Program-made: the position numbers and the translations under genes
The notes under the pieces: generated by a model
What the model saw: the letters and a program-made list of their open reading frames with translations, nothing else
Told to the model about the DNA's origin: nothing
The model's database searches: none
Assembly (NCBI GenBank): GCA_022842065.1
Contig: JALHQH010000094.1
Location: 1 to 16,707, forward strand
DNA length: 16,707 bases
From: Caldilineaceae bacterium
GTDB taxonomy: Bacteria > Chloroflexota > Anaerolineae > Caldilineales > Caldilineaceae
Reading direction: 5' to 3'
In this document: positions 7,169 to 14,628 of the stretch, piece by piece
Position numbering within the stretch: the first letter of the stretch is position 1
How the letters are laid out: each line of letters starts with the position of its first letter

Positions 7169-8224
7169 ATGACACCATTCTTCACCAGCGAAGCATCCCT
7201 TCGCCAACGTTTTCAAACCGTGGGGGGGGGGTTACGCTTTCAGGCCACCACGCAGAGCGAATGGCAGATTTGGCGACAGGCCCTGCGCAGCAAAATCAGT
7301 GAATTACAAGGCTTGCACCGCCTGGTCCCAACCGCGCCCAATCCACGCATCACCGAAACCGTCGCCTGTGATGGCTATCAACGGCAACGCGTTGAGATCG
7401 ACACTGAACCAGGGGTCACCATGCCGCTCTATGTGCTGATCCCGGATGGCCTTACAGGCACGGCACCCGGCGTGCTCGCTCCCCATGGGCATGCCAGCGG
7501 CGGCAAATACGCGGTGGCCGGCATCCGTGGCCTTGACCCCGGCGTTGACCAAACGATTGAGCAGCACAACTATGATTATGGCGTGCAAGCGGTGCGCCGT
7601 GGCTATGTGGTCTTCTGTCCCGATGCGCGTGGCTTTGGCGAGCGGCGCGAATCCTTTTCTCAGGGCGCAGGGCAGCTGCTCAACTCGTCTTGTCACCAAC
7701 TGGCCCACATGGCGCTGCCCCTTGGCCTGACCGTCGCCGGCATGTGGACCTGGGATCTGATGGTCTTGCTCGATTATATGCAGACCAGGCCAGAGGTACA
7801 AGGGCAAAAGCTCGGCGCGATTGGGCTTTCGGGGGGTGGCTTGCAGAACTTATGGCTGGCCGCGCTCGATGAGCGGATTGCCTGTACCGTGATCAGCGGT
7901 TACTATTATGGGGTCGCCGATTCGCTGCTGCACCTTTCCAACAACTGCGACTGCAACTATATTCCCCACATGTGGGAACAGGCCGATCTCGGCGATGTTG
8001 GTGCCCTGATCGCGCCGCGACCCTTGTTGATCGAGGCGGCGCGCCAGGATGGGCTCAATGGCCCGCGTGGCATTATCAACGTGGAAGAGCAGGTGGCGAT
8101 CACCCAAAGGGCCTATGATCTGTTGGGTACGCCCGGTCACCTGGCGACCGATTACTTTGATGGCGGTCATGTCTGGCACGGCACCGTGGCCTTTGACTGG
8201 CTTGATCGCTGGCTGCGCGATTAG
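7169..8224 (+). CDS. Alpha/beta hydrolase, Abhydrolase_7 / acetyl-xylan-esterase-like
   Basis: A 351-residue serine hydrolase resembling the Abhydrolase_7 and dienelactone-hydrolase/AXE1 group, which remove acyl groups from sugars or open esters. Visible landmarks are LAPHGHASGGKY (about 103-114, oxyanion-hole HG), the nucleophile elbow GLSGGG with Ser at about 221, an acid candidate Asp at about 294 (ARQDGLNGP) and His at about 334 (DGGHVWHG). There is no signal peptide, so it acts in the cytoplasm on imported substrate. ATG 7169 follows AAGGAA (7159-7164); the longer frame from 7136 begins inside the hairpin repeat. A run of ten G (7222-7231) lies in codons 18-21. Its position between a sugar importer and a dioxygenase/oxidoreductase operon suggests deacylation of the imported compound. 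The substrate is not deducible. Confidence 0.88.
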   Translation: MTPFFTSEASLRQRFQTVGGGLRFQATTQSEWQIWRQALRSKISELQGLHRLVPTAPNPRITETVACDGYQRQRVEIDTEPGVTMPLYVLIPDGLTGTAPGVLAPHGHASGGKYAVAGIRGLDPGVDQTIEQHNYDYGVQAVRRGYVVFCPDARGFGERRESFSQGAGQLLNSSCHQLAHMALPLGLTVAGMWTWDLMVLLDYMQTRPEVQGQKLGAIGLSGGGLQNLWLAALDERIACTVISGYYYGVADSLLHLSNNCDCNYIPHMWEQADLGDVGALIAPRPLLIEAARQDGLNGPRGIINVEEQVAITQRAYDLLGTPGHLATDYFDGGHVWHGTVAFDWLDRWLRD

Positions 8225-8226
8225 AC

Positions 8227-8320
8227 CGGGTTGAAACCCGCCGCTAACAGCGAGAAGTCGCCGCAGCGATTGCAAAAATAGCCCCTGCAGGGGCTGCTGT
8301 CAGCAGCGGGTTTCTAACCC
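8227..8320. repeat. Imperfect inverted repeat with inner 16-bp palindrome
   Basis: The arms 8227-8251 and 8295-8320 (GGGTT-GAAACCCGC-GCT-ACAGC pattern) match with a few differences and one indel. Inside lies AGCCCCTGCAGGGGCT (8280-8295), a perfect 16-bp palindrome. It fills the gap between the hydrolase and dioxygenase genes. It could end hydrolase transcription, but no T-run follows. The GGGTTGAAACCC core resembles sequence at about 4976-5020. Confidence 0.75.
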
Positions 8321-8323
8321 TGC

Positions 8324-8332
8324 TGCGATAAT
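8324..8332 (+). promoter_or_regulatory. Candidate extended -10 promoter for the dioxygenase operon
   Basis: TGC-GATAAT (8324-8332) is a TGN-extended -10 with five of six consensus bases. No -35 is recognisable; the expected place falls in the repeat arm. Transcription would start near 8339, shortly before AGGA (8346-8349) and the ATG at 8357. It would make the four-gene block independent of the importer. Confidence 0.35.
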
Positions 8333-8356
8333 AATTTCATTTGATAGGAAAACATC

Positions 8357-9283
8357 ATGAGCACAGCAACTCTTCCTTTGCCCCTCACCTCGGCCAAAAA
8401 GCTGCTCGACAGCGCGCCGACGGCCCTGGGTGAATTGCGCGATTGTACACCATTACTTGCCGATACCGCAGCCTTACGTCAGCACATGGCGGATGAAGGT
8501 TACCTCTATCTGCGCGGGGTGCTTAACCGCGCTGACGTGATGGCAGCGCGGCTGTCAATGTTAGACAGGCTCGCCGCCGAAGGACACCTTGACAGCACCT
8601 ATGATCTGAACGAAGCCAAAGCGGCCCCCTCCACCCGGATCGCCTTCAAACCAGATCTGGCCGCCAAGAACGAATTGGTGAATAAGGTGATCCATGAAGG
8701 GCCGATGATCGACATCTTCACCCAACTGCTGGGCGGGGAAGTCCGTCACTTTGACTTCACCTGGATTCGTGCGGTCGCACCCGGCAATGCCACGCCGCCA
8801 CACATGGACATTGTCTATATGGGGCGCGGCACCAAACAGCTCTACACGGCGTGGACCCCCTATGGCGATGTCCCGCGCCAGATGGGGGGGCTGATGGTCT
8901 TGGAGCGTTCACATCAGAACGAACGGCTGGTCAATGGCTATGGATCTAAGGATGTGGACAAGTATTGCGAAAATCGGGTGGGCGAAGGCTATACGAAAAT
9001 GGGTGGTGGGGGCAACATCACCAACGGCGGCTGGCTCTCGCGCGACCCGGTGACCCTGCGCAAACGGCTGGGTGGGCGCTGGCTCACCACCGATTACCAG
9101 TTGGGCGATGTGCTGATCTTCTCGGTCTTTCTCGTCCACTGTAGCTTAGACAATAACAGCGACCGCATCCGCATTACCAGCGACACACGCTACCAACTCG
9201 CCTCCGAGCCGGTCGATGAACGCTGGATTGGCGACGAGCCGATTGCGCATGGCCCAGACGCCAAACAAGGGATGATCTGTTGA
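8357..9283 (+). CDS. Phytanoyl-CoA dioxygenase (PhyH) family protein
   Basis: A 308-residue Fe(II)/2-oxoglutarate-dependent oxygenase of the PhyH family (PF05721). The metal triad is visible: HMD at about 149-151 (TPPHMDIVYM) and a distal His at about 261 (FLVHCSLDNNS), with Arg at about 272, eleven residues later, in the usual 2-oxoglutarate-binding place. Family members hydroxylate or dealkylate small molecules; most bacterial ones do not act on phytanoyl-CoA. It is the first gene of a coupled block: its TGA overlaps or adjoins the start of the Gfo/Idh/MocA gene. The start is supported by AGGA about 8 nt upstream. Its place in a sugar locus suggests oxidative removal or hydroxylation of a group on the imported compound, which is inference. 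Confidence 0.92.
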   Translation: MSTATLPLPLTSAKKLLDSAPTALGELRDCTPLLADTAALRQHMADEGYLYLRGVLNRADVMAARLSMLDRLAAEGHLDSTYDLNEAKAAPSTRIAFKPDLAAKNELVNKVIHEGPMIDIFTQLLGGEVRHFDFTWIRAVAPGNATPPHMDIVYMGRGTKQLYTAWTPYGDVPRQMGGLMVLERSHQNERLVNGYGSKDVDKYCENRVGEGYTKMGGGGNITNGGWLSRDPVTLRKRLGGRWLTTDYQLGDVLIFSVFLVHCSLDNNSDRIRITSDTRYQLASEPVDERWIGDEPIAHGPDAKQGMIC

Positions 9284-9285
9284 CC

Positions 9286-10302
9286 ATGAGCACGACCGCA
9301 CCCATTCGCTTTATTCAAATCGGGGTTGGTAACCGGGGCGCCCAGATCCTGCACGATTTTCTGGCGCAACCGGATGGTCGCTTTGTACCAGTCGCCTTCG
9401 TTGACACCAACCCTACCCTCTTAACCGCGGCCGGGGAGCGCCATGGCTTAACCGCGCTGCCGGCCTACCATGATCTCACCGCCGCGCTGGCCGCCCATGC
9501 CGAAGCGGAAGCCGTGGTGATTGTCACCCCCGCGCGCTTTCACGCCGCGATGACCGAAGCCGCGCTGCGGGCCAATAAACATGTCTGGATCGAAAAGCCG
9601 CTCACCTATAGCTATGCCGAGGCACAGGCGTTGGCCACCCTGGCCAGTCAACAGCAACGGGTGGTAGTGATCGGCAACCAATATCAGTATCACCCCCTGG
9701 AACGTCAACTCCAGCAGTTGCTGTGTGAGGAGCCCTACGGTAAACCGTTCTTTGTCAGCTACCTGCACCATCGCCACCGGCCAGAGATGCGCGCCTTTAC
9801 GGGCGAATATCCGGCGCTCTGGGAGCAGGGCGTCCACTCGCTCAACTCGATCCTGGCGTTGCTCGATAATCCTGATCTGCAAACCGTCTATGCCACCGGG
9901 CTGCGTCCACCCCATTCGCAATACAACAGCGATACGGTGACCAATCTGCTGACCACCTTTGCCAACGGCGTCCAGGCTCATCTGCTGGTGACCTTTGATT
10001 CACAACGCAGCGATTGGGCGATCCGCGTCGAATGTGAACAGGCTGCGCTGCTCCTACAAGCCGAAGGGTGGGAGCGCCGTACGATCCAGGTTTTGCGCGG
10101 CGAGCAGGTAATTGACCAGATCGGACCACTTGATGTCACCGAGCCGGCAGAGCGTGATCCCTACGGTGCCTTCTACACAGCCGTGACGACCGGCGCATTA
10201 ACCCCCACCTCAATTGAGGTCAATCTGAAAACCATCCAGTGGATCGACGCGGCGGTGCAATCGCTGCGTACCGGCAACGTCGTCAGAATTGAGGCAACCT
10301 GA
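9286..10302 (+). CDS. Gfo/Idh/MocA family NAD(P)-dependent oxidoreductase
   Basis: A 338-residue sugar- or polyol-type dehydrogenase. The N-terminal Rossmann motif is IGVGNRG (about 12-18). The hallmark EKP is at about 103-105 (VWIEKPLTYSY), and a catalytic-type His occurs in LWEQGVHSLN (about 184). Family members oxidise or reduce hydroxyls of sugars, inositols and related rings, and some carry out 3-keto-glycoside chemistry. ATG 9286 is used, but a TTG at 9280 overlaps the upstream stop, is in frame, and has better spacing from AAGGGA (9268-9273), so the start may be two codons earlier. The stop overlaps the next start as ATGA (10300-10304). Strong operonic coupling to the DUF6807 gene suggests consecutive steps. 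Confidence 0.94.
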   Translation: MSTTAPIRFIQIGVGNRGAQILHDFLAQPDGRFVPVAFVDTNPTLLTAAGERHGLTALPAYHDLTAALAAHAEAEAVVIVTPARFHAAMTEAALRANKHVWIEKPLTYSYAEAQALATLASQQQRVVVIGNQYQYHPLERQLQQLLCEEPYGKPFFVSYLHHRHRPEMRAFTGEYPALWEQGVHSLNSILALLDNPDLQTVYATGLRPPHSQYNSDTVTNLLTTFANGVQAHLLVTFDSQRSDWAIRVECEQAALLLQAEGWERRTIQVLRGEQVIDQIGPLDVTEPAERDPYGAFYTAVTTGALTPTSIEVNLKTIQWIDAAVQSLRTGNVVRIEAT

Positions 10303-11120
10303 TGAGTTATGAAATCATCAACTACAATGCACGCCGCTGGATCAAATCCGGTGATCGCCTGCTGGCCGGTTACAATTGTAACGACCTGCGTGCCTACCTC
10401 TTCCCGCTCTATACCCCTAACGGCGCGCTCGTTTTGCAGGAAGCGCCGCCTGATCATCCACACCACCAGGGCCTATGGGCTGGACTCGAGGTTGATGGCC
10501 ACGATCTCTGGAACGCTGGTTCCTTTGGCAAAACACGTCACCAGCAGCGCAGCGTCCAGCCGATCAATGAGATTAACACCGCCGTCACCGAAGCTGGCGT
10601 CGTGTTAACCCATGATTTGCGCTGGTCGACCGCGGTGGCCGAAGTACTGTTGCACGAACGGCGCGTTGTCCGGATTGCCGCCCAGCCGGATTTTACACTA
10701 GTCCAATGGCGCTCGACCTTCAGCCAGCCCGACAAAACAAGCACGTTGGGGCAGACCAAGGAAGCAGGCATCGCGATCCGCGTGCCGCCGCACTGGGAAA
10801 CCGCCTTTGGCGGCACGATCCGTAATGCCCAGGGCGAGATCGGCGAGGTGAACACCTTTGATCGGCTTTCACCATGGGTTAATGTTGAAGGGGCTGTCGT
10901 GGGCCAGACCAAAGCCGGGGTTGTCCTTGCCACTGATGCCGATAGTGAGCTTTGCCCCTGGTTTACGCGTGACTATGGCATTCATGTCTACAACCCGACA
11001 CGCCACCGGTCGATTACCCTCGCACCCGGCGAAACGCACACCTGGTCGGTCAAGCTGTTGGCCTATGATGGCATGCAATCGATCGAGCAAATCAACGCCT
11101 GGGTTGGCTCGATCCGATGA
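10302..11120 (+). CDS. DUF6807 (PF14100, 'PmoA-like') family protein
   Basis: A 272-residue protein recognised by the block QEAPPDHPHHQGLWAGL (about 46-62), a histidine cluster typical of the DUF6807 family, formerly labelled methane oxygenase PmoA without relation to the true PmoA. Further family-like features are a beta-rich layout, GTIRNAQGEIGE, and an aromatic ending LAPGETHTWSVKLLAYDG. The function is not established. Members often sit beside Gfo/Idh/MocA oxidoreductases, as here. It starts in an ATGA overlap with the upstream gene and ends in another ATGA overlap with the downstream flavoprotein. No signal peptide is present, so it probably acts in the cytoplasm on a sugar-derived intermediate; that is inference. 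Confidence 0.85.
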   Translation: MSYEIINYNARRWIKSGDRLLAGYNCNDLRAYLFPLYTPNGALVLQEAPPDHPHHQGLWAGLEVDGHDLWNAGSFGKTRHQQRSVQPINEINTAVTEAGVVLTHDLRWSTAVAEVLLHERRVVRIAAQPDFTLVQWRSTFSQPDKTSTLGQTKEAGIAIRVPPHWETAFGGTIRNAQGEIGEVNTFDRLSPWVNVEGAVVGQTKAGVVLATDADSELCPWFTRDYGIHVYNPTRHRSITLAPGETHTWSVKLLAYDGMQSIEQINAWVGSIR

Positions 11121-12382
11121 GTGGTGGCAGCCGGACCGAGCTCTGTATTGTAGGTGCCGGCGCGGCCGGGTTGATGGCAACCATTTGGGCGGCACGCAGC
11201 CACCCGCAAGCGTCGATCACCGTGTTAGATGGGGTGCGCAAATTGGGGGCCAAGATCCTGGTTGCCGGTGGTGGGCGCTGCAATGTCACCCACGATGTGG
11301 TGACCGCCGCGGCTTATGCCGGCAGTTCGCGCAACGCGATCCGCAAAGTTTTACAGCGCTTTGATGTCGCCCCGACCATCGCCTTTTTTCGCGAACTGGG
11401 GGTGGAACTCAAACGCGAAGAGACCGGCAAACTCTTTCCAGTCAGCGACGATGCCCACACCGTGCTCAGCGCCCTATTGACCGCGGCCCGGCGACCGAAT
11501 GTCCAATTTTTACACCCCTGCCGTGTTGAAGCGATCACCAAACGCGCCGACCACTTTGTGCTAAGCGGCGCGTGGGGCGAACGGCGCGCCGACAATGTGA
11601 TCCTGGCAACGGGGGGAAAAAGTCTACCCAAGAGTGGTTCCGATGGTGGTGGATACGCCTTAGCACAGGCACTGGGCCATACCATCACCGCCCGCGTCTT
11701 CCCCGCGTTGGTGCCACTGACCTTGCCGGCCAATCACTTTCTCTGTGCGCTCAGTGGCATCGCGACCCCCGCCACCTTTGCGGTGCAACTGGCGAACGGC
11801 AAAATTGTGGCCGCCTTTACCGATGCCGCGCTCTGTACCCACTTTGGCCTCTCTGGCCCCGCGGTGCTCGACATCAGCCGCTACTGGCTTGATGCGCAGC
11901 TTGATCAGACCGGGGCGCAACTGCTGGTCAACTGGTGGCCGGGCAAAACGAGCGAACAATTTGACCAGGAATTGCAAGGGTTAGGTGCTACCTCGCCCCT
12001 CAAATTATTGCGTCAACAGTTGCCGGAGCGACTGGCACGCGCGCTCTGTGAACAGGCTGCGGTTGAGCCCGTCGCGCCCGGCCATCAGATCACGCGCGAA
12101 CGGCGCAAAGCATTGGTGCGCTTGGTCACCGCGCTGGGGCTGCCCATCACTGGCAACCGCGGCTGGAATGTGGCAGAGGTCACCGCGGGCGGGGTGCCGT
12201 TGGCCGAGATTGATCTCAAAACCATGCAATCGCGGATCTGTCCTGGCCTCTACTTTTGTGGCGAAATTTGCGATGTGGATGGGCGGATCGGCGGCTACAA
12301 CTTTCAATGGGCTTGGGCCAGCGGTTTTGTGGCGGGCAGTGCAGTGGACAGTTTTGCCACAGATGAACATAGCTCAACCTAG
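11117..12382 (+). CDS. HI0933/BaiN-like FAD-dependent oxidoreductase (YhiN family)
   Basis: A 421-residue flavoprotein of the HI0933-like family (PF03486). The FAD-binding dinucleotide motif is IVGAGAAGLMA (about 11-21), followed by the family signature LGAKILVAGGGRCNVTH (about 43-59). Later landmarks are ATGGKSLPKSGSDGGG, ITRERRKALVRL and the C-terminal GEICDVDGRIGGYNFQWA. Known relatives include BaiN/RdsA proteins assigned to reduction of steroid-type double bonds, but most are uncharacterised. The start is coupled to the DUF6807 gene by an ATGA overlap, which places this usually stand-alone housekeeping-type flavoprotein at the end of the putative catabolic block. Whether it belongs to the pathway or is only cotranscribed is unresolved. 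Confidence 0.94.
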   Translation: MSGGSRTELCIVGAGAAGLMATIWAARSHPQASITVLDGVRKLGAKILVAGGGRCNVTHDVVTAAAYAGSSRNAIRKVLQRFDVAPTIAFFRELGVELKREETGKLFPVSDDAHTVLSALLTAARRPNVQFLHPCRVEAITKRADHFVLSGAWGERRADNVILATGGKSLPKSGSDGGGYALAQALGHTITARVFPALVPLTLPANHFLCALSGIATPATFAVQLANGKIVAAFTDAALCTHFGLSGPAVLDISRYWLDAQLDQTGAQLLVNWWPGKTSEQFDQELQGLGATSPLKLLRQQLPERLARALCEQAAVEPVAPGHQITRERRKALVRLVTALGLPITGNRGWNVAEVTAGGVPLAEIDLKTMQSRICPGLYFCGEICDVDGRIGGYNFQWAWASGFVAGSAVDSFATDEHSST

Positions 12383-12400
12383 ATGACGCTACTGCAAAAA

Positions 12401-12475
12401 GGCTAAAAACCGAGTTTTTGCGCAAATTGCGCGCTGATGGATTCGGCAACGCCTCGGAAAAGCTCGGTTTTTGCC
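12401..12475. repeat. Inverted repeat after the flavoprotein gene
   Basis: GGCTAAAAACCGAGTTTTT (12401-12419) pairs with AAAAGCTCGGTTTTTGCC (12458-12475) with one indel and one mismatch. Inside is the small palindrome GCGCAA-A-TTGCGC (12420-12432). The T-rich right arm could terminate the upstream operon on the plus strand. It may equally be a dispersed repeat. Confidence 0.65.
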
Positions 12476-12537
12476 GCAGAGTCATAGATAAACACAGATA
12501 TACATTAATTCGATCAAATCTGTGTTTGTCGGTGGAA
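12473..12537. repeat. ACACAGAT/ATCTGTGT hairpin repeat
   Basis: GATAAACACAGAT (12487-12499) pairs with ATCTGTGTTTGTC (12518-12530) with one mismatch, and the outer CCGC.../...GGTGG ends also partly match. It resembles the widespread intergenic palindromes made of roughly 10-nt (A/C)ACAGAT units. It ends about 15 nt before the next start codon and so supplies the 5' leader of that gene. Confidence 0.65.
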
Positions 12538-12553
12538 AAAGAAACGACCAAAC

Positions 12554-13348
12554 ATGAACCGATTACGTGTAATTTCCTACAATATTCGTTACAACAACCC
12601 CGCTGATGGGCGTAACGCATGGCCGCAGCGCAAACAAGCAGTGGTCGATCTGCTGAACCGCTATCAACCCGATCTGCTTGGTCTACAAGAGGTGACCCAT
12701 GGCCAACTAACTGATCTGGCCGCAGCCTTGCCGGACTATGGCTGGATCGGTGTGGGCCGCGATGATGGCGCGACTAGGGGTGAATATGTACCGATCTTCT
12801 ACCACCAGACACGATTATATCTGCAAACCAGCGGGCATTTCTGGCTTTCGGCGACACCGGAGGTGGCGGGCAGCTTTGGTTGGGATGCCGCCTGTGTGCG
12901 GGTGACAACGTGGGTGACCTTTACCGACAAGCTTAGCGGCAAAAGTTTCCGCCATCTTAATACCCATTTCGATCACCGGGGCATAACCGCACAGGTTGAA
13001 TCGGCCCGTTTGCTACATGAGTTTCTGGCGCAACAGGCCGTAATCTTACCCGCGCTGATCACCGGCGATTTCAACTGTAACCCTGATTCTGTCACCTATC
13101 AGGCGTTGACCGCGTCGTCCGTGCTTGCTGACACAATGGTTACCAGCCTTCATCCGCACGAAGGCCCAACCGCCACCTTTACCACTGATTTTGCCGAGCC
13201 ATTGCAGGAGAAGATCGACTATATCTTTCTCTACACGCCTGCCGTTGCGACGCATTCCTTTACTGTCCAACGCCACGCCATTCTGGCTGACCAACAGGAT
13301 CGCCATTACCCATCCGATCACCTGCCTGTGTTGGTCGAGGTTATTTAA
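12554..13348 (+). CDS. Endonuclease/exonuclease/phosphatase family protein
   Basis: A 264-residue protein of the DNase I-like metal-dependent fold (PF03372). All core motifs are present: SYN with Asn10, LQEV with the metal-binding Glu46, NTHFDH with His138, GDFNCNP with Asp172/Asn174, KIDYIF with Asp222, and SDHLPV with Asp255/His256. There is no signal peptide and no extra nuclease domain. Short members of this kind often act as phosphodiesterases or sugar-phosphate/lipid phosphatases, so a DNA substrate should not be assumed. The ribosome binding site is weak. It is not overlapped with its neighbours and is followed by a long hairpin in the convergent gap to the CobW-type gene. Confidence 0.93.
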   Translation: MNRLRVISYNIRYNNPADGRNAWPQRKQAVVDLLNRYQPDLLGLQEVTHGQLTDLAAALPDYGWIGVGRDDGATRGEYVPIFYHQTRLYLQTSGHFWLSATPEVAGSFGWDAACVRVTTWVTFTDKLSGKSFRHLNTHFDHRGITAQVESARLLHEFLAQQAVILPALITGDFNCNPDSVTYQALTASSVLADTMVTSLHPHEGPTATFTTDFAEPLQEKIDYIFLYTPAVATHSFTVQRHAILADQQDRHYPSDHLPVLVEVI

Positions 13349-13360
13349 CAGGACACCTTG

Positions 13361-13436
13361 GCGATCCATGAAGACGCACAAAGGTACACGAAGAAAGCTG
13401 TTTCTTCGTGTACCTTTGTGTGTCTTCATGGATCGC
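13361..13436. repeat. Modular hairpin repeat, family A copy 2
   Basis: The 36-nt arms 13361-13396 and 13401-13436 pair with a single G/A difference (a G-T wobble in RNA) around a 4-nt loop. From 13364 the arm divides into 10-bp modules ATCCATGAAG, ACGCACAAAG, GTACACGAAG. This is the same design, with the same outer and inner ends, as 2664-2735. It lies between convergent genes and could serve both as a transcript end. Confidence 0.92.
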
Positions 13437-13495
13437 TTACAGCCCACTCCATGAACGTTATTTGTTTGAAAACGTCTAAATTTGTAGTTGCTTTT

Positions 13496-14563
13496 TTATA
13501 ACCGGTGAGTCGGCGTCGGCGGCAGCGGACTGAAACATTCGAAGTGGGTGAAATAGTAGCGCGTGCCGACCGTTGGTTTGATCGCTTCGACGGTCTCGGT
13601 GACCACCTGTTCGAGTTGCGCGGGGGTCGTGTTGACGCGTACATTGAGCAGAAAATCGAGGCGGTCGCCGGCGGTTGCCGCGTCACGCAAATCCCAACTG
13701 ATCGGCGCGCCGCTCTGCGTCAGGCTGGCCTTGAATCGGCTTTCCCCCATCGTCACCAACGTTTTGATGTGGGCAATCGGGGCCTGTTGCTGGGCAAAAC
13801 GATCCGCCAACCCGTTGAGCAGGCCAACCATCCATGTCTCTGCGCCAAAGGGCTGATCGCTGCGCACCGTCCCCTTGACATTAAGCCAACCGAGCGCGGC
13901 TTCGGCGTCCGCATAGCGCCCATAGTCGATCAGCAGGGCAGCGGGGTTGCGACTGCGCTGACCTAAGACAATGTCCAGCCAGGCGTCGATGCCCTCGCCA
14001 CTTTTTGCCGATGTGGTGAGAATTTGGGCATCACTGTATGCTGCTTGTAAATCAGTTACTGTTTGTGCCAATTGTGCCGGCGCAAGTAGATCCTGTTTAC
14101 TGAGCAAAATCAACTCGGCTTCGGCCAACTGTTGCGCATATAGATAAGCCACATCAGCAGGGAAGGCCGCCAGATCGCGTCCGCCATCGTGCAATACGGT
14201 CAGAGGGGCAAGATCATATTGCTCCGGATGAAATTGGATCAGCGGGCGCAAGACCGTGGCGACCAGATCGGTGCAACTGCCCACCGGCTCGGCCAGGATC
14301 ACATGGGGATCGGCCACGTCGCGCAGACGATCCAGGCTAGCGATCAGATCGGGAAAGCGGCAACAGAAACAGCCTCCGGCCACCTCGGTGACGGGAATTT
14401 CCGCGCCTGCCCCCAATGCGGTATCGACCAGATCTTCGCCCTGATCATTAGTGATTAGACCCACGCGATAACCGCGTTCGACAAGGCGGCGCGCCGCTGT
14501 CAGTAATATGGTGGTCTTGCCGGCTCCCAGAAAACCGCCGGTAATGACTAGTCGGATTGGCAT
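13496..14563 (-). CDS. CobW/P47K (G3E family) GTP-binding protein
   Basis: A 355-residue G3E GTPase of the CobW/P47K group, which use GTP to deliver or insert metals into proteins or cofactors. Walker A is GGFLGAGKTT (about 9-18), the metal-binding CxCC motif is in GGCFCCRF (about 63-70), and LAEPVGSCTDL (about 90-100) replaces the more common ETTG-type motif. The guanine-specificity motif is SKQD (about 155-158) rather than NKxD. No His-rich metal-storage stretch is present. The C-terminal part fits a CobW_C-like domain. No Shine-Dalgarno sequence precedes the ATG, so the message may be leaderless or have a very short leader. It is divergent from 14629. No cobalamin or zinc gene is nearby, so the metal is unknown. 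Confidence 0.92.
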   Translation of the reverse strand: MPIRLVITGGFLGAGKTTILLTAARRLVERGYRVGLITNDQGEDLVDTALGAGAEIPVTEVAGGCFCCRFPDLIASLDRLRDVADPHVILAEPVGSCTDLVATVLRPLIQFHPEQYDLAPLTVLHDGGRDLAAFPADVAYLYAQQLAEAELILLSKQDLLAPAQLAQTVTDLQAAYSDAQILTTSAKSGEGIDAWLDIVLGQRSRNPAALLIDYGRYADAEAALGWLNVKGTVRSDQPFGAETWMVGLLNGLADRFAQQQAPIAHIKTLVTMGESRFKASLTQSGAPISWDLRDAATAGDRLDFLLNVRVNTTPAQLEQVVTETVEAIKPTVGTRYYFTHFECFSPLPPTPTHRL

Positions 14564-14564
14564 A

Positions 14565-14593
14565 TTTACACGCTCGCTGAACTATGCTACACT
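14565..14593 (+). promoter_or_regulatory. Candidate promoter for the small protein/C39-like protease pair
   Basis: TTTACA (14565-14570), a 17-nt spacer and TACACT (14588-14593), with TGC before the -10. The ATGCTACACT string is identical to that at 3299-3308. Transcription would begin near 14600. The -35 touches the start codon region of the divergent CobW-type gene. Confidence 0.55.
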
Positions 14594-14628
14594 CACTGCA
14601 AAGCTGAAGTGTGAAAGGGATAGAAATA

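Noticed and set aside
7105..7302. Small reading frame starting in the 8-bp module hairpin
   Set aside because: It overlaps the hydrolase gene in another frame and encodes repeat-derived, low-quality protein.
10302..11120. True methane monooxygenase subunit PmoA
   Set aside because: The label comes from an old family name. The protein is soluble, lacks membrane segments and has no PmoB or PmoC partner.
13361..13436. Classical intrinsic terminator
   Set aside because: No T-run follows either arm and the arm length and modularity fit a repeat element better, though it may still end transcripts.
13505..13966. 153-residue plus-strand frame opposite the CobW-type gene
   Set aside because: It is antisense to a well-supported gene with all family motifs and has no motif of its own.
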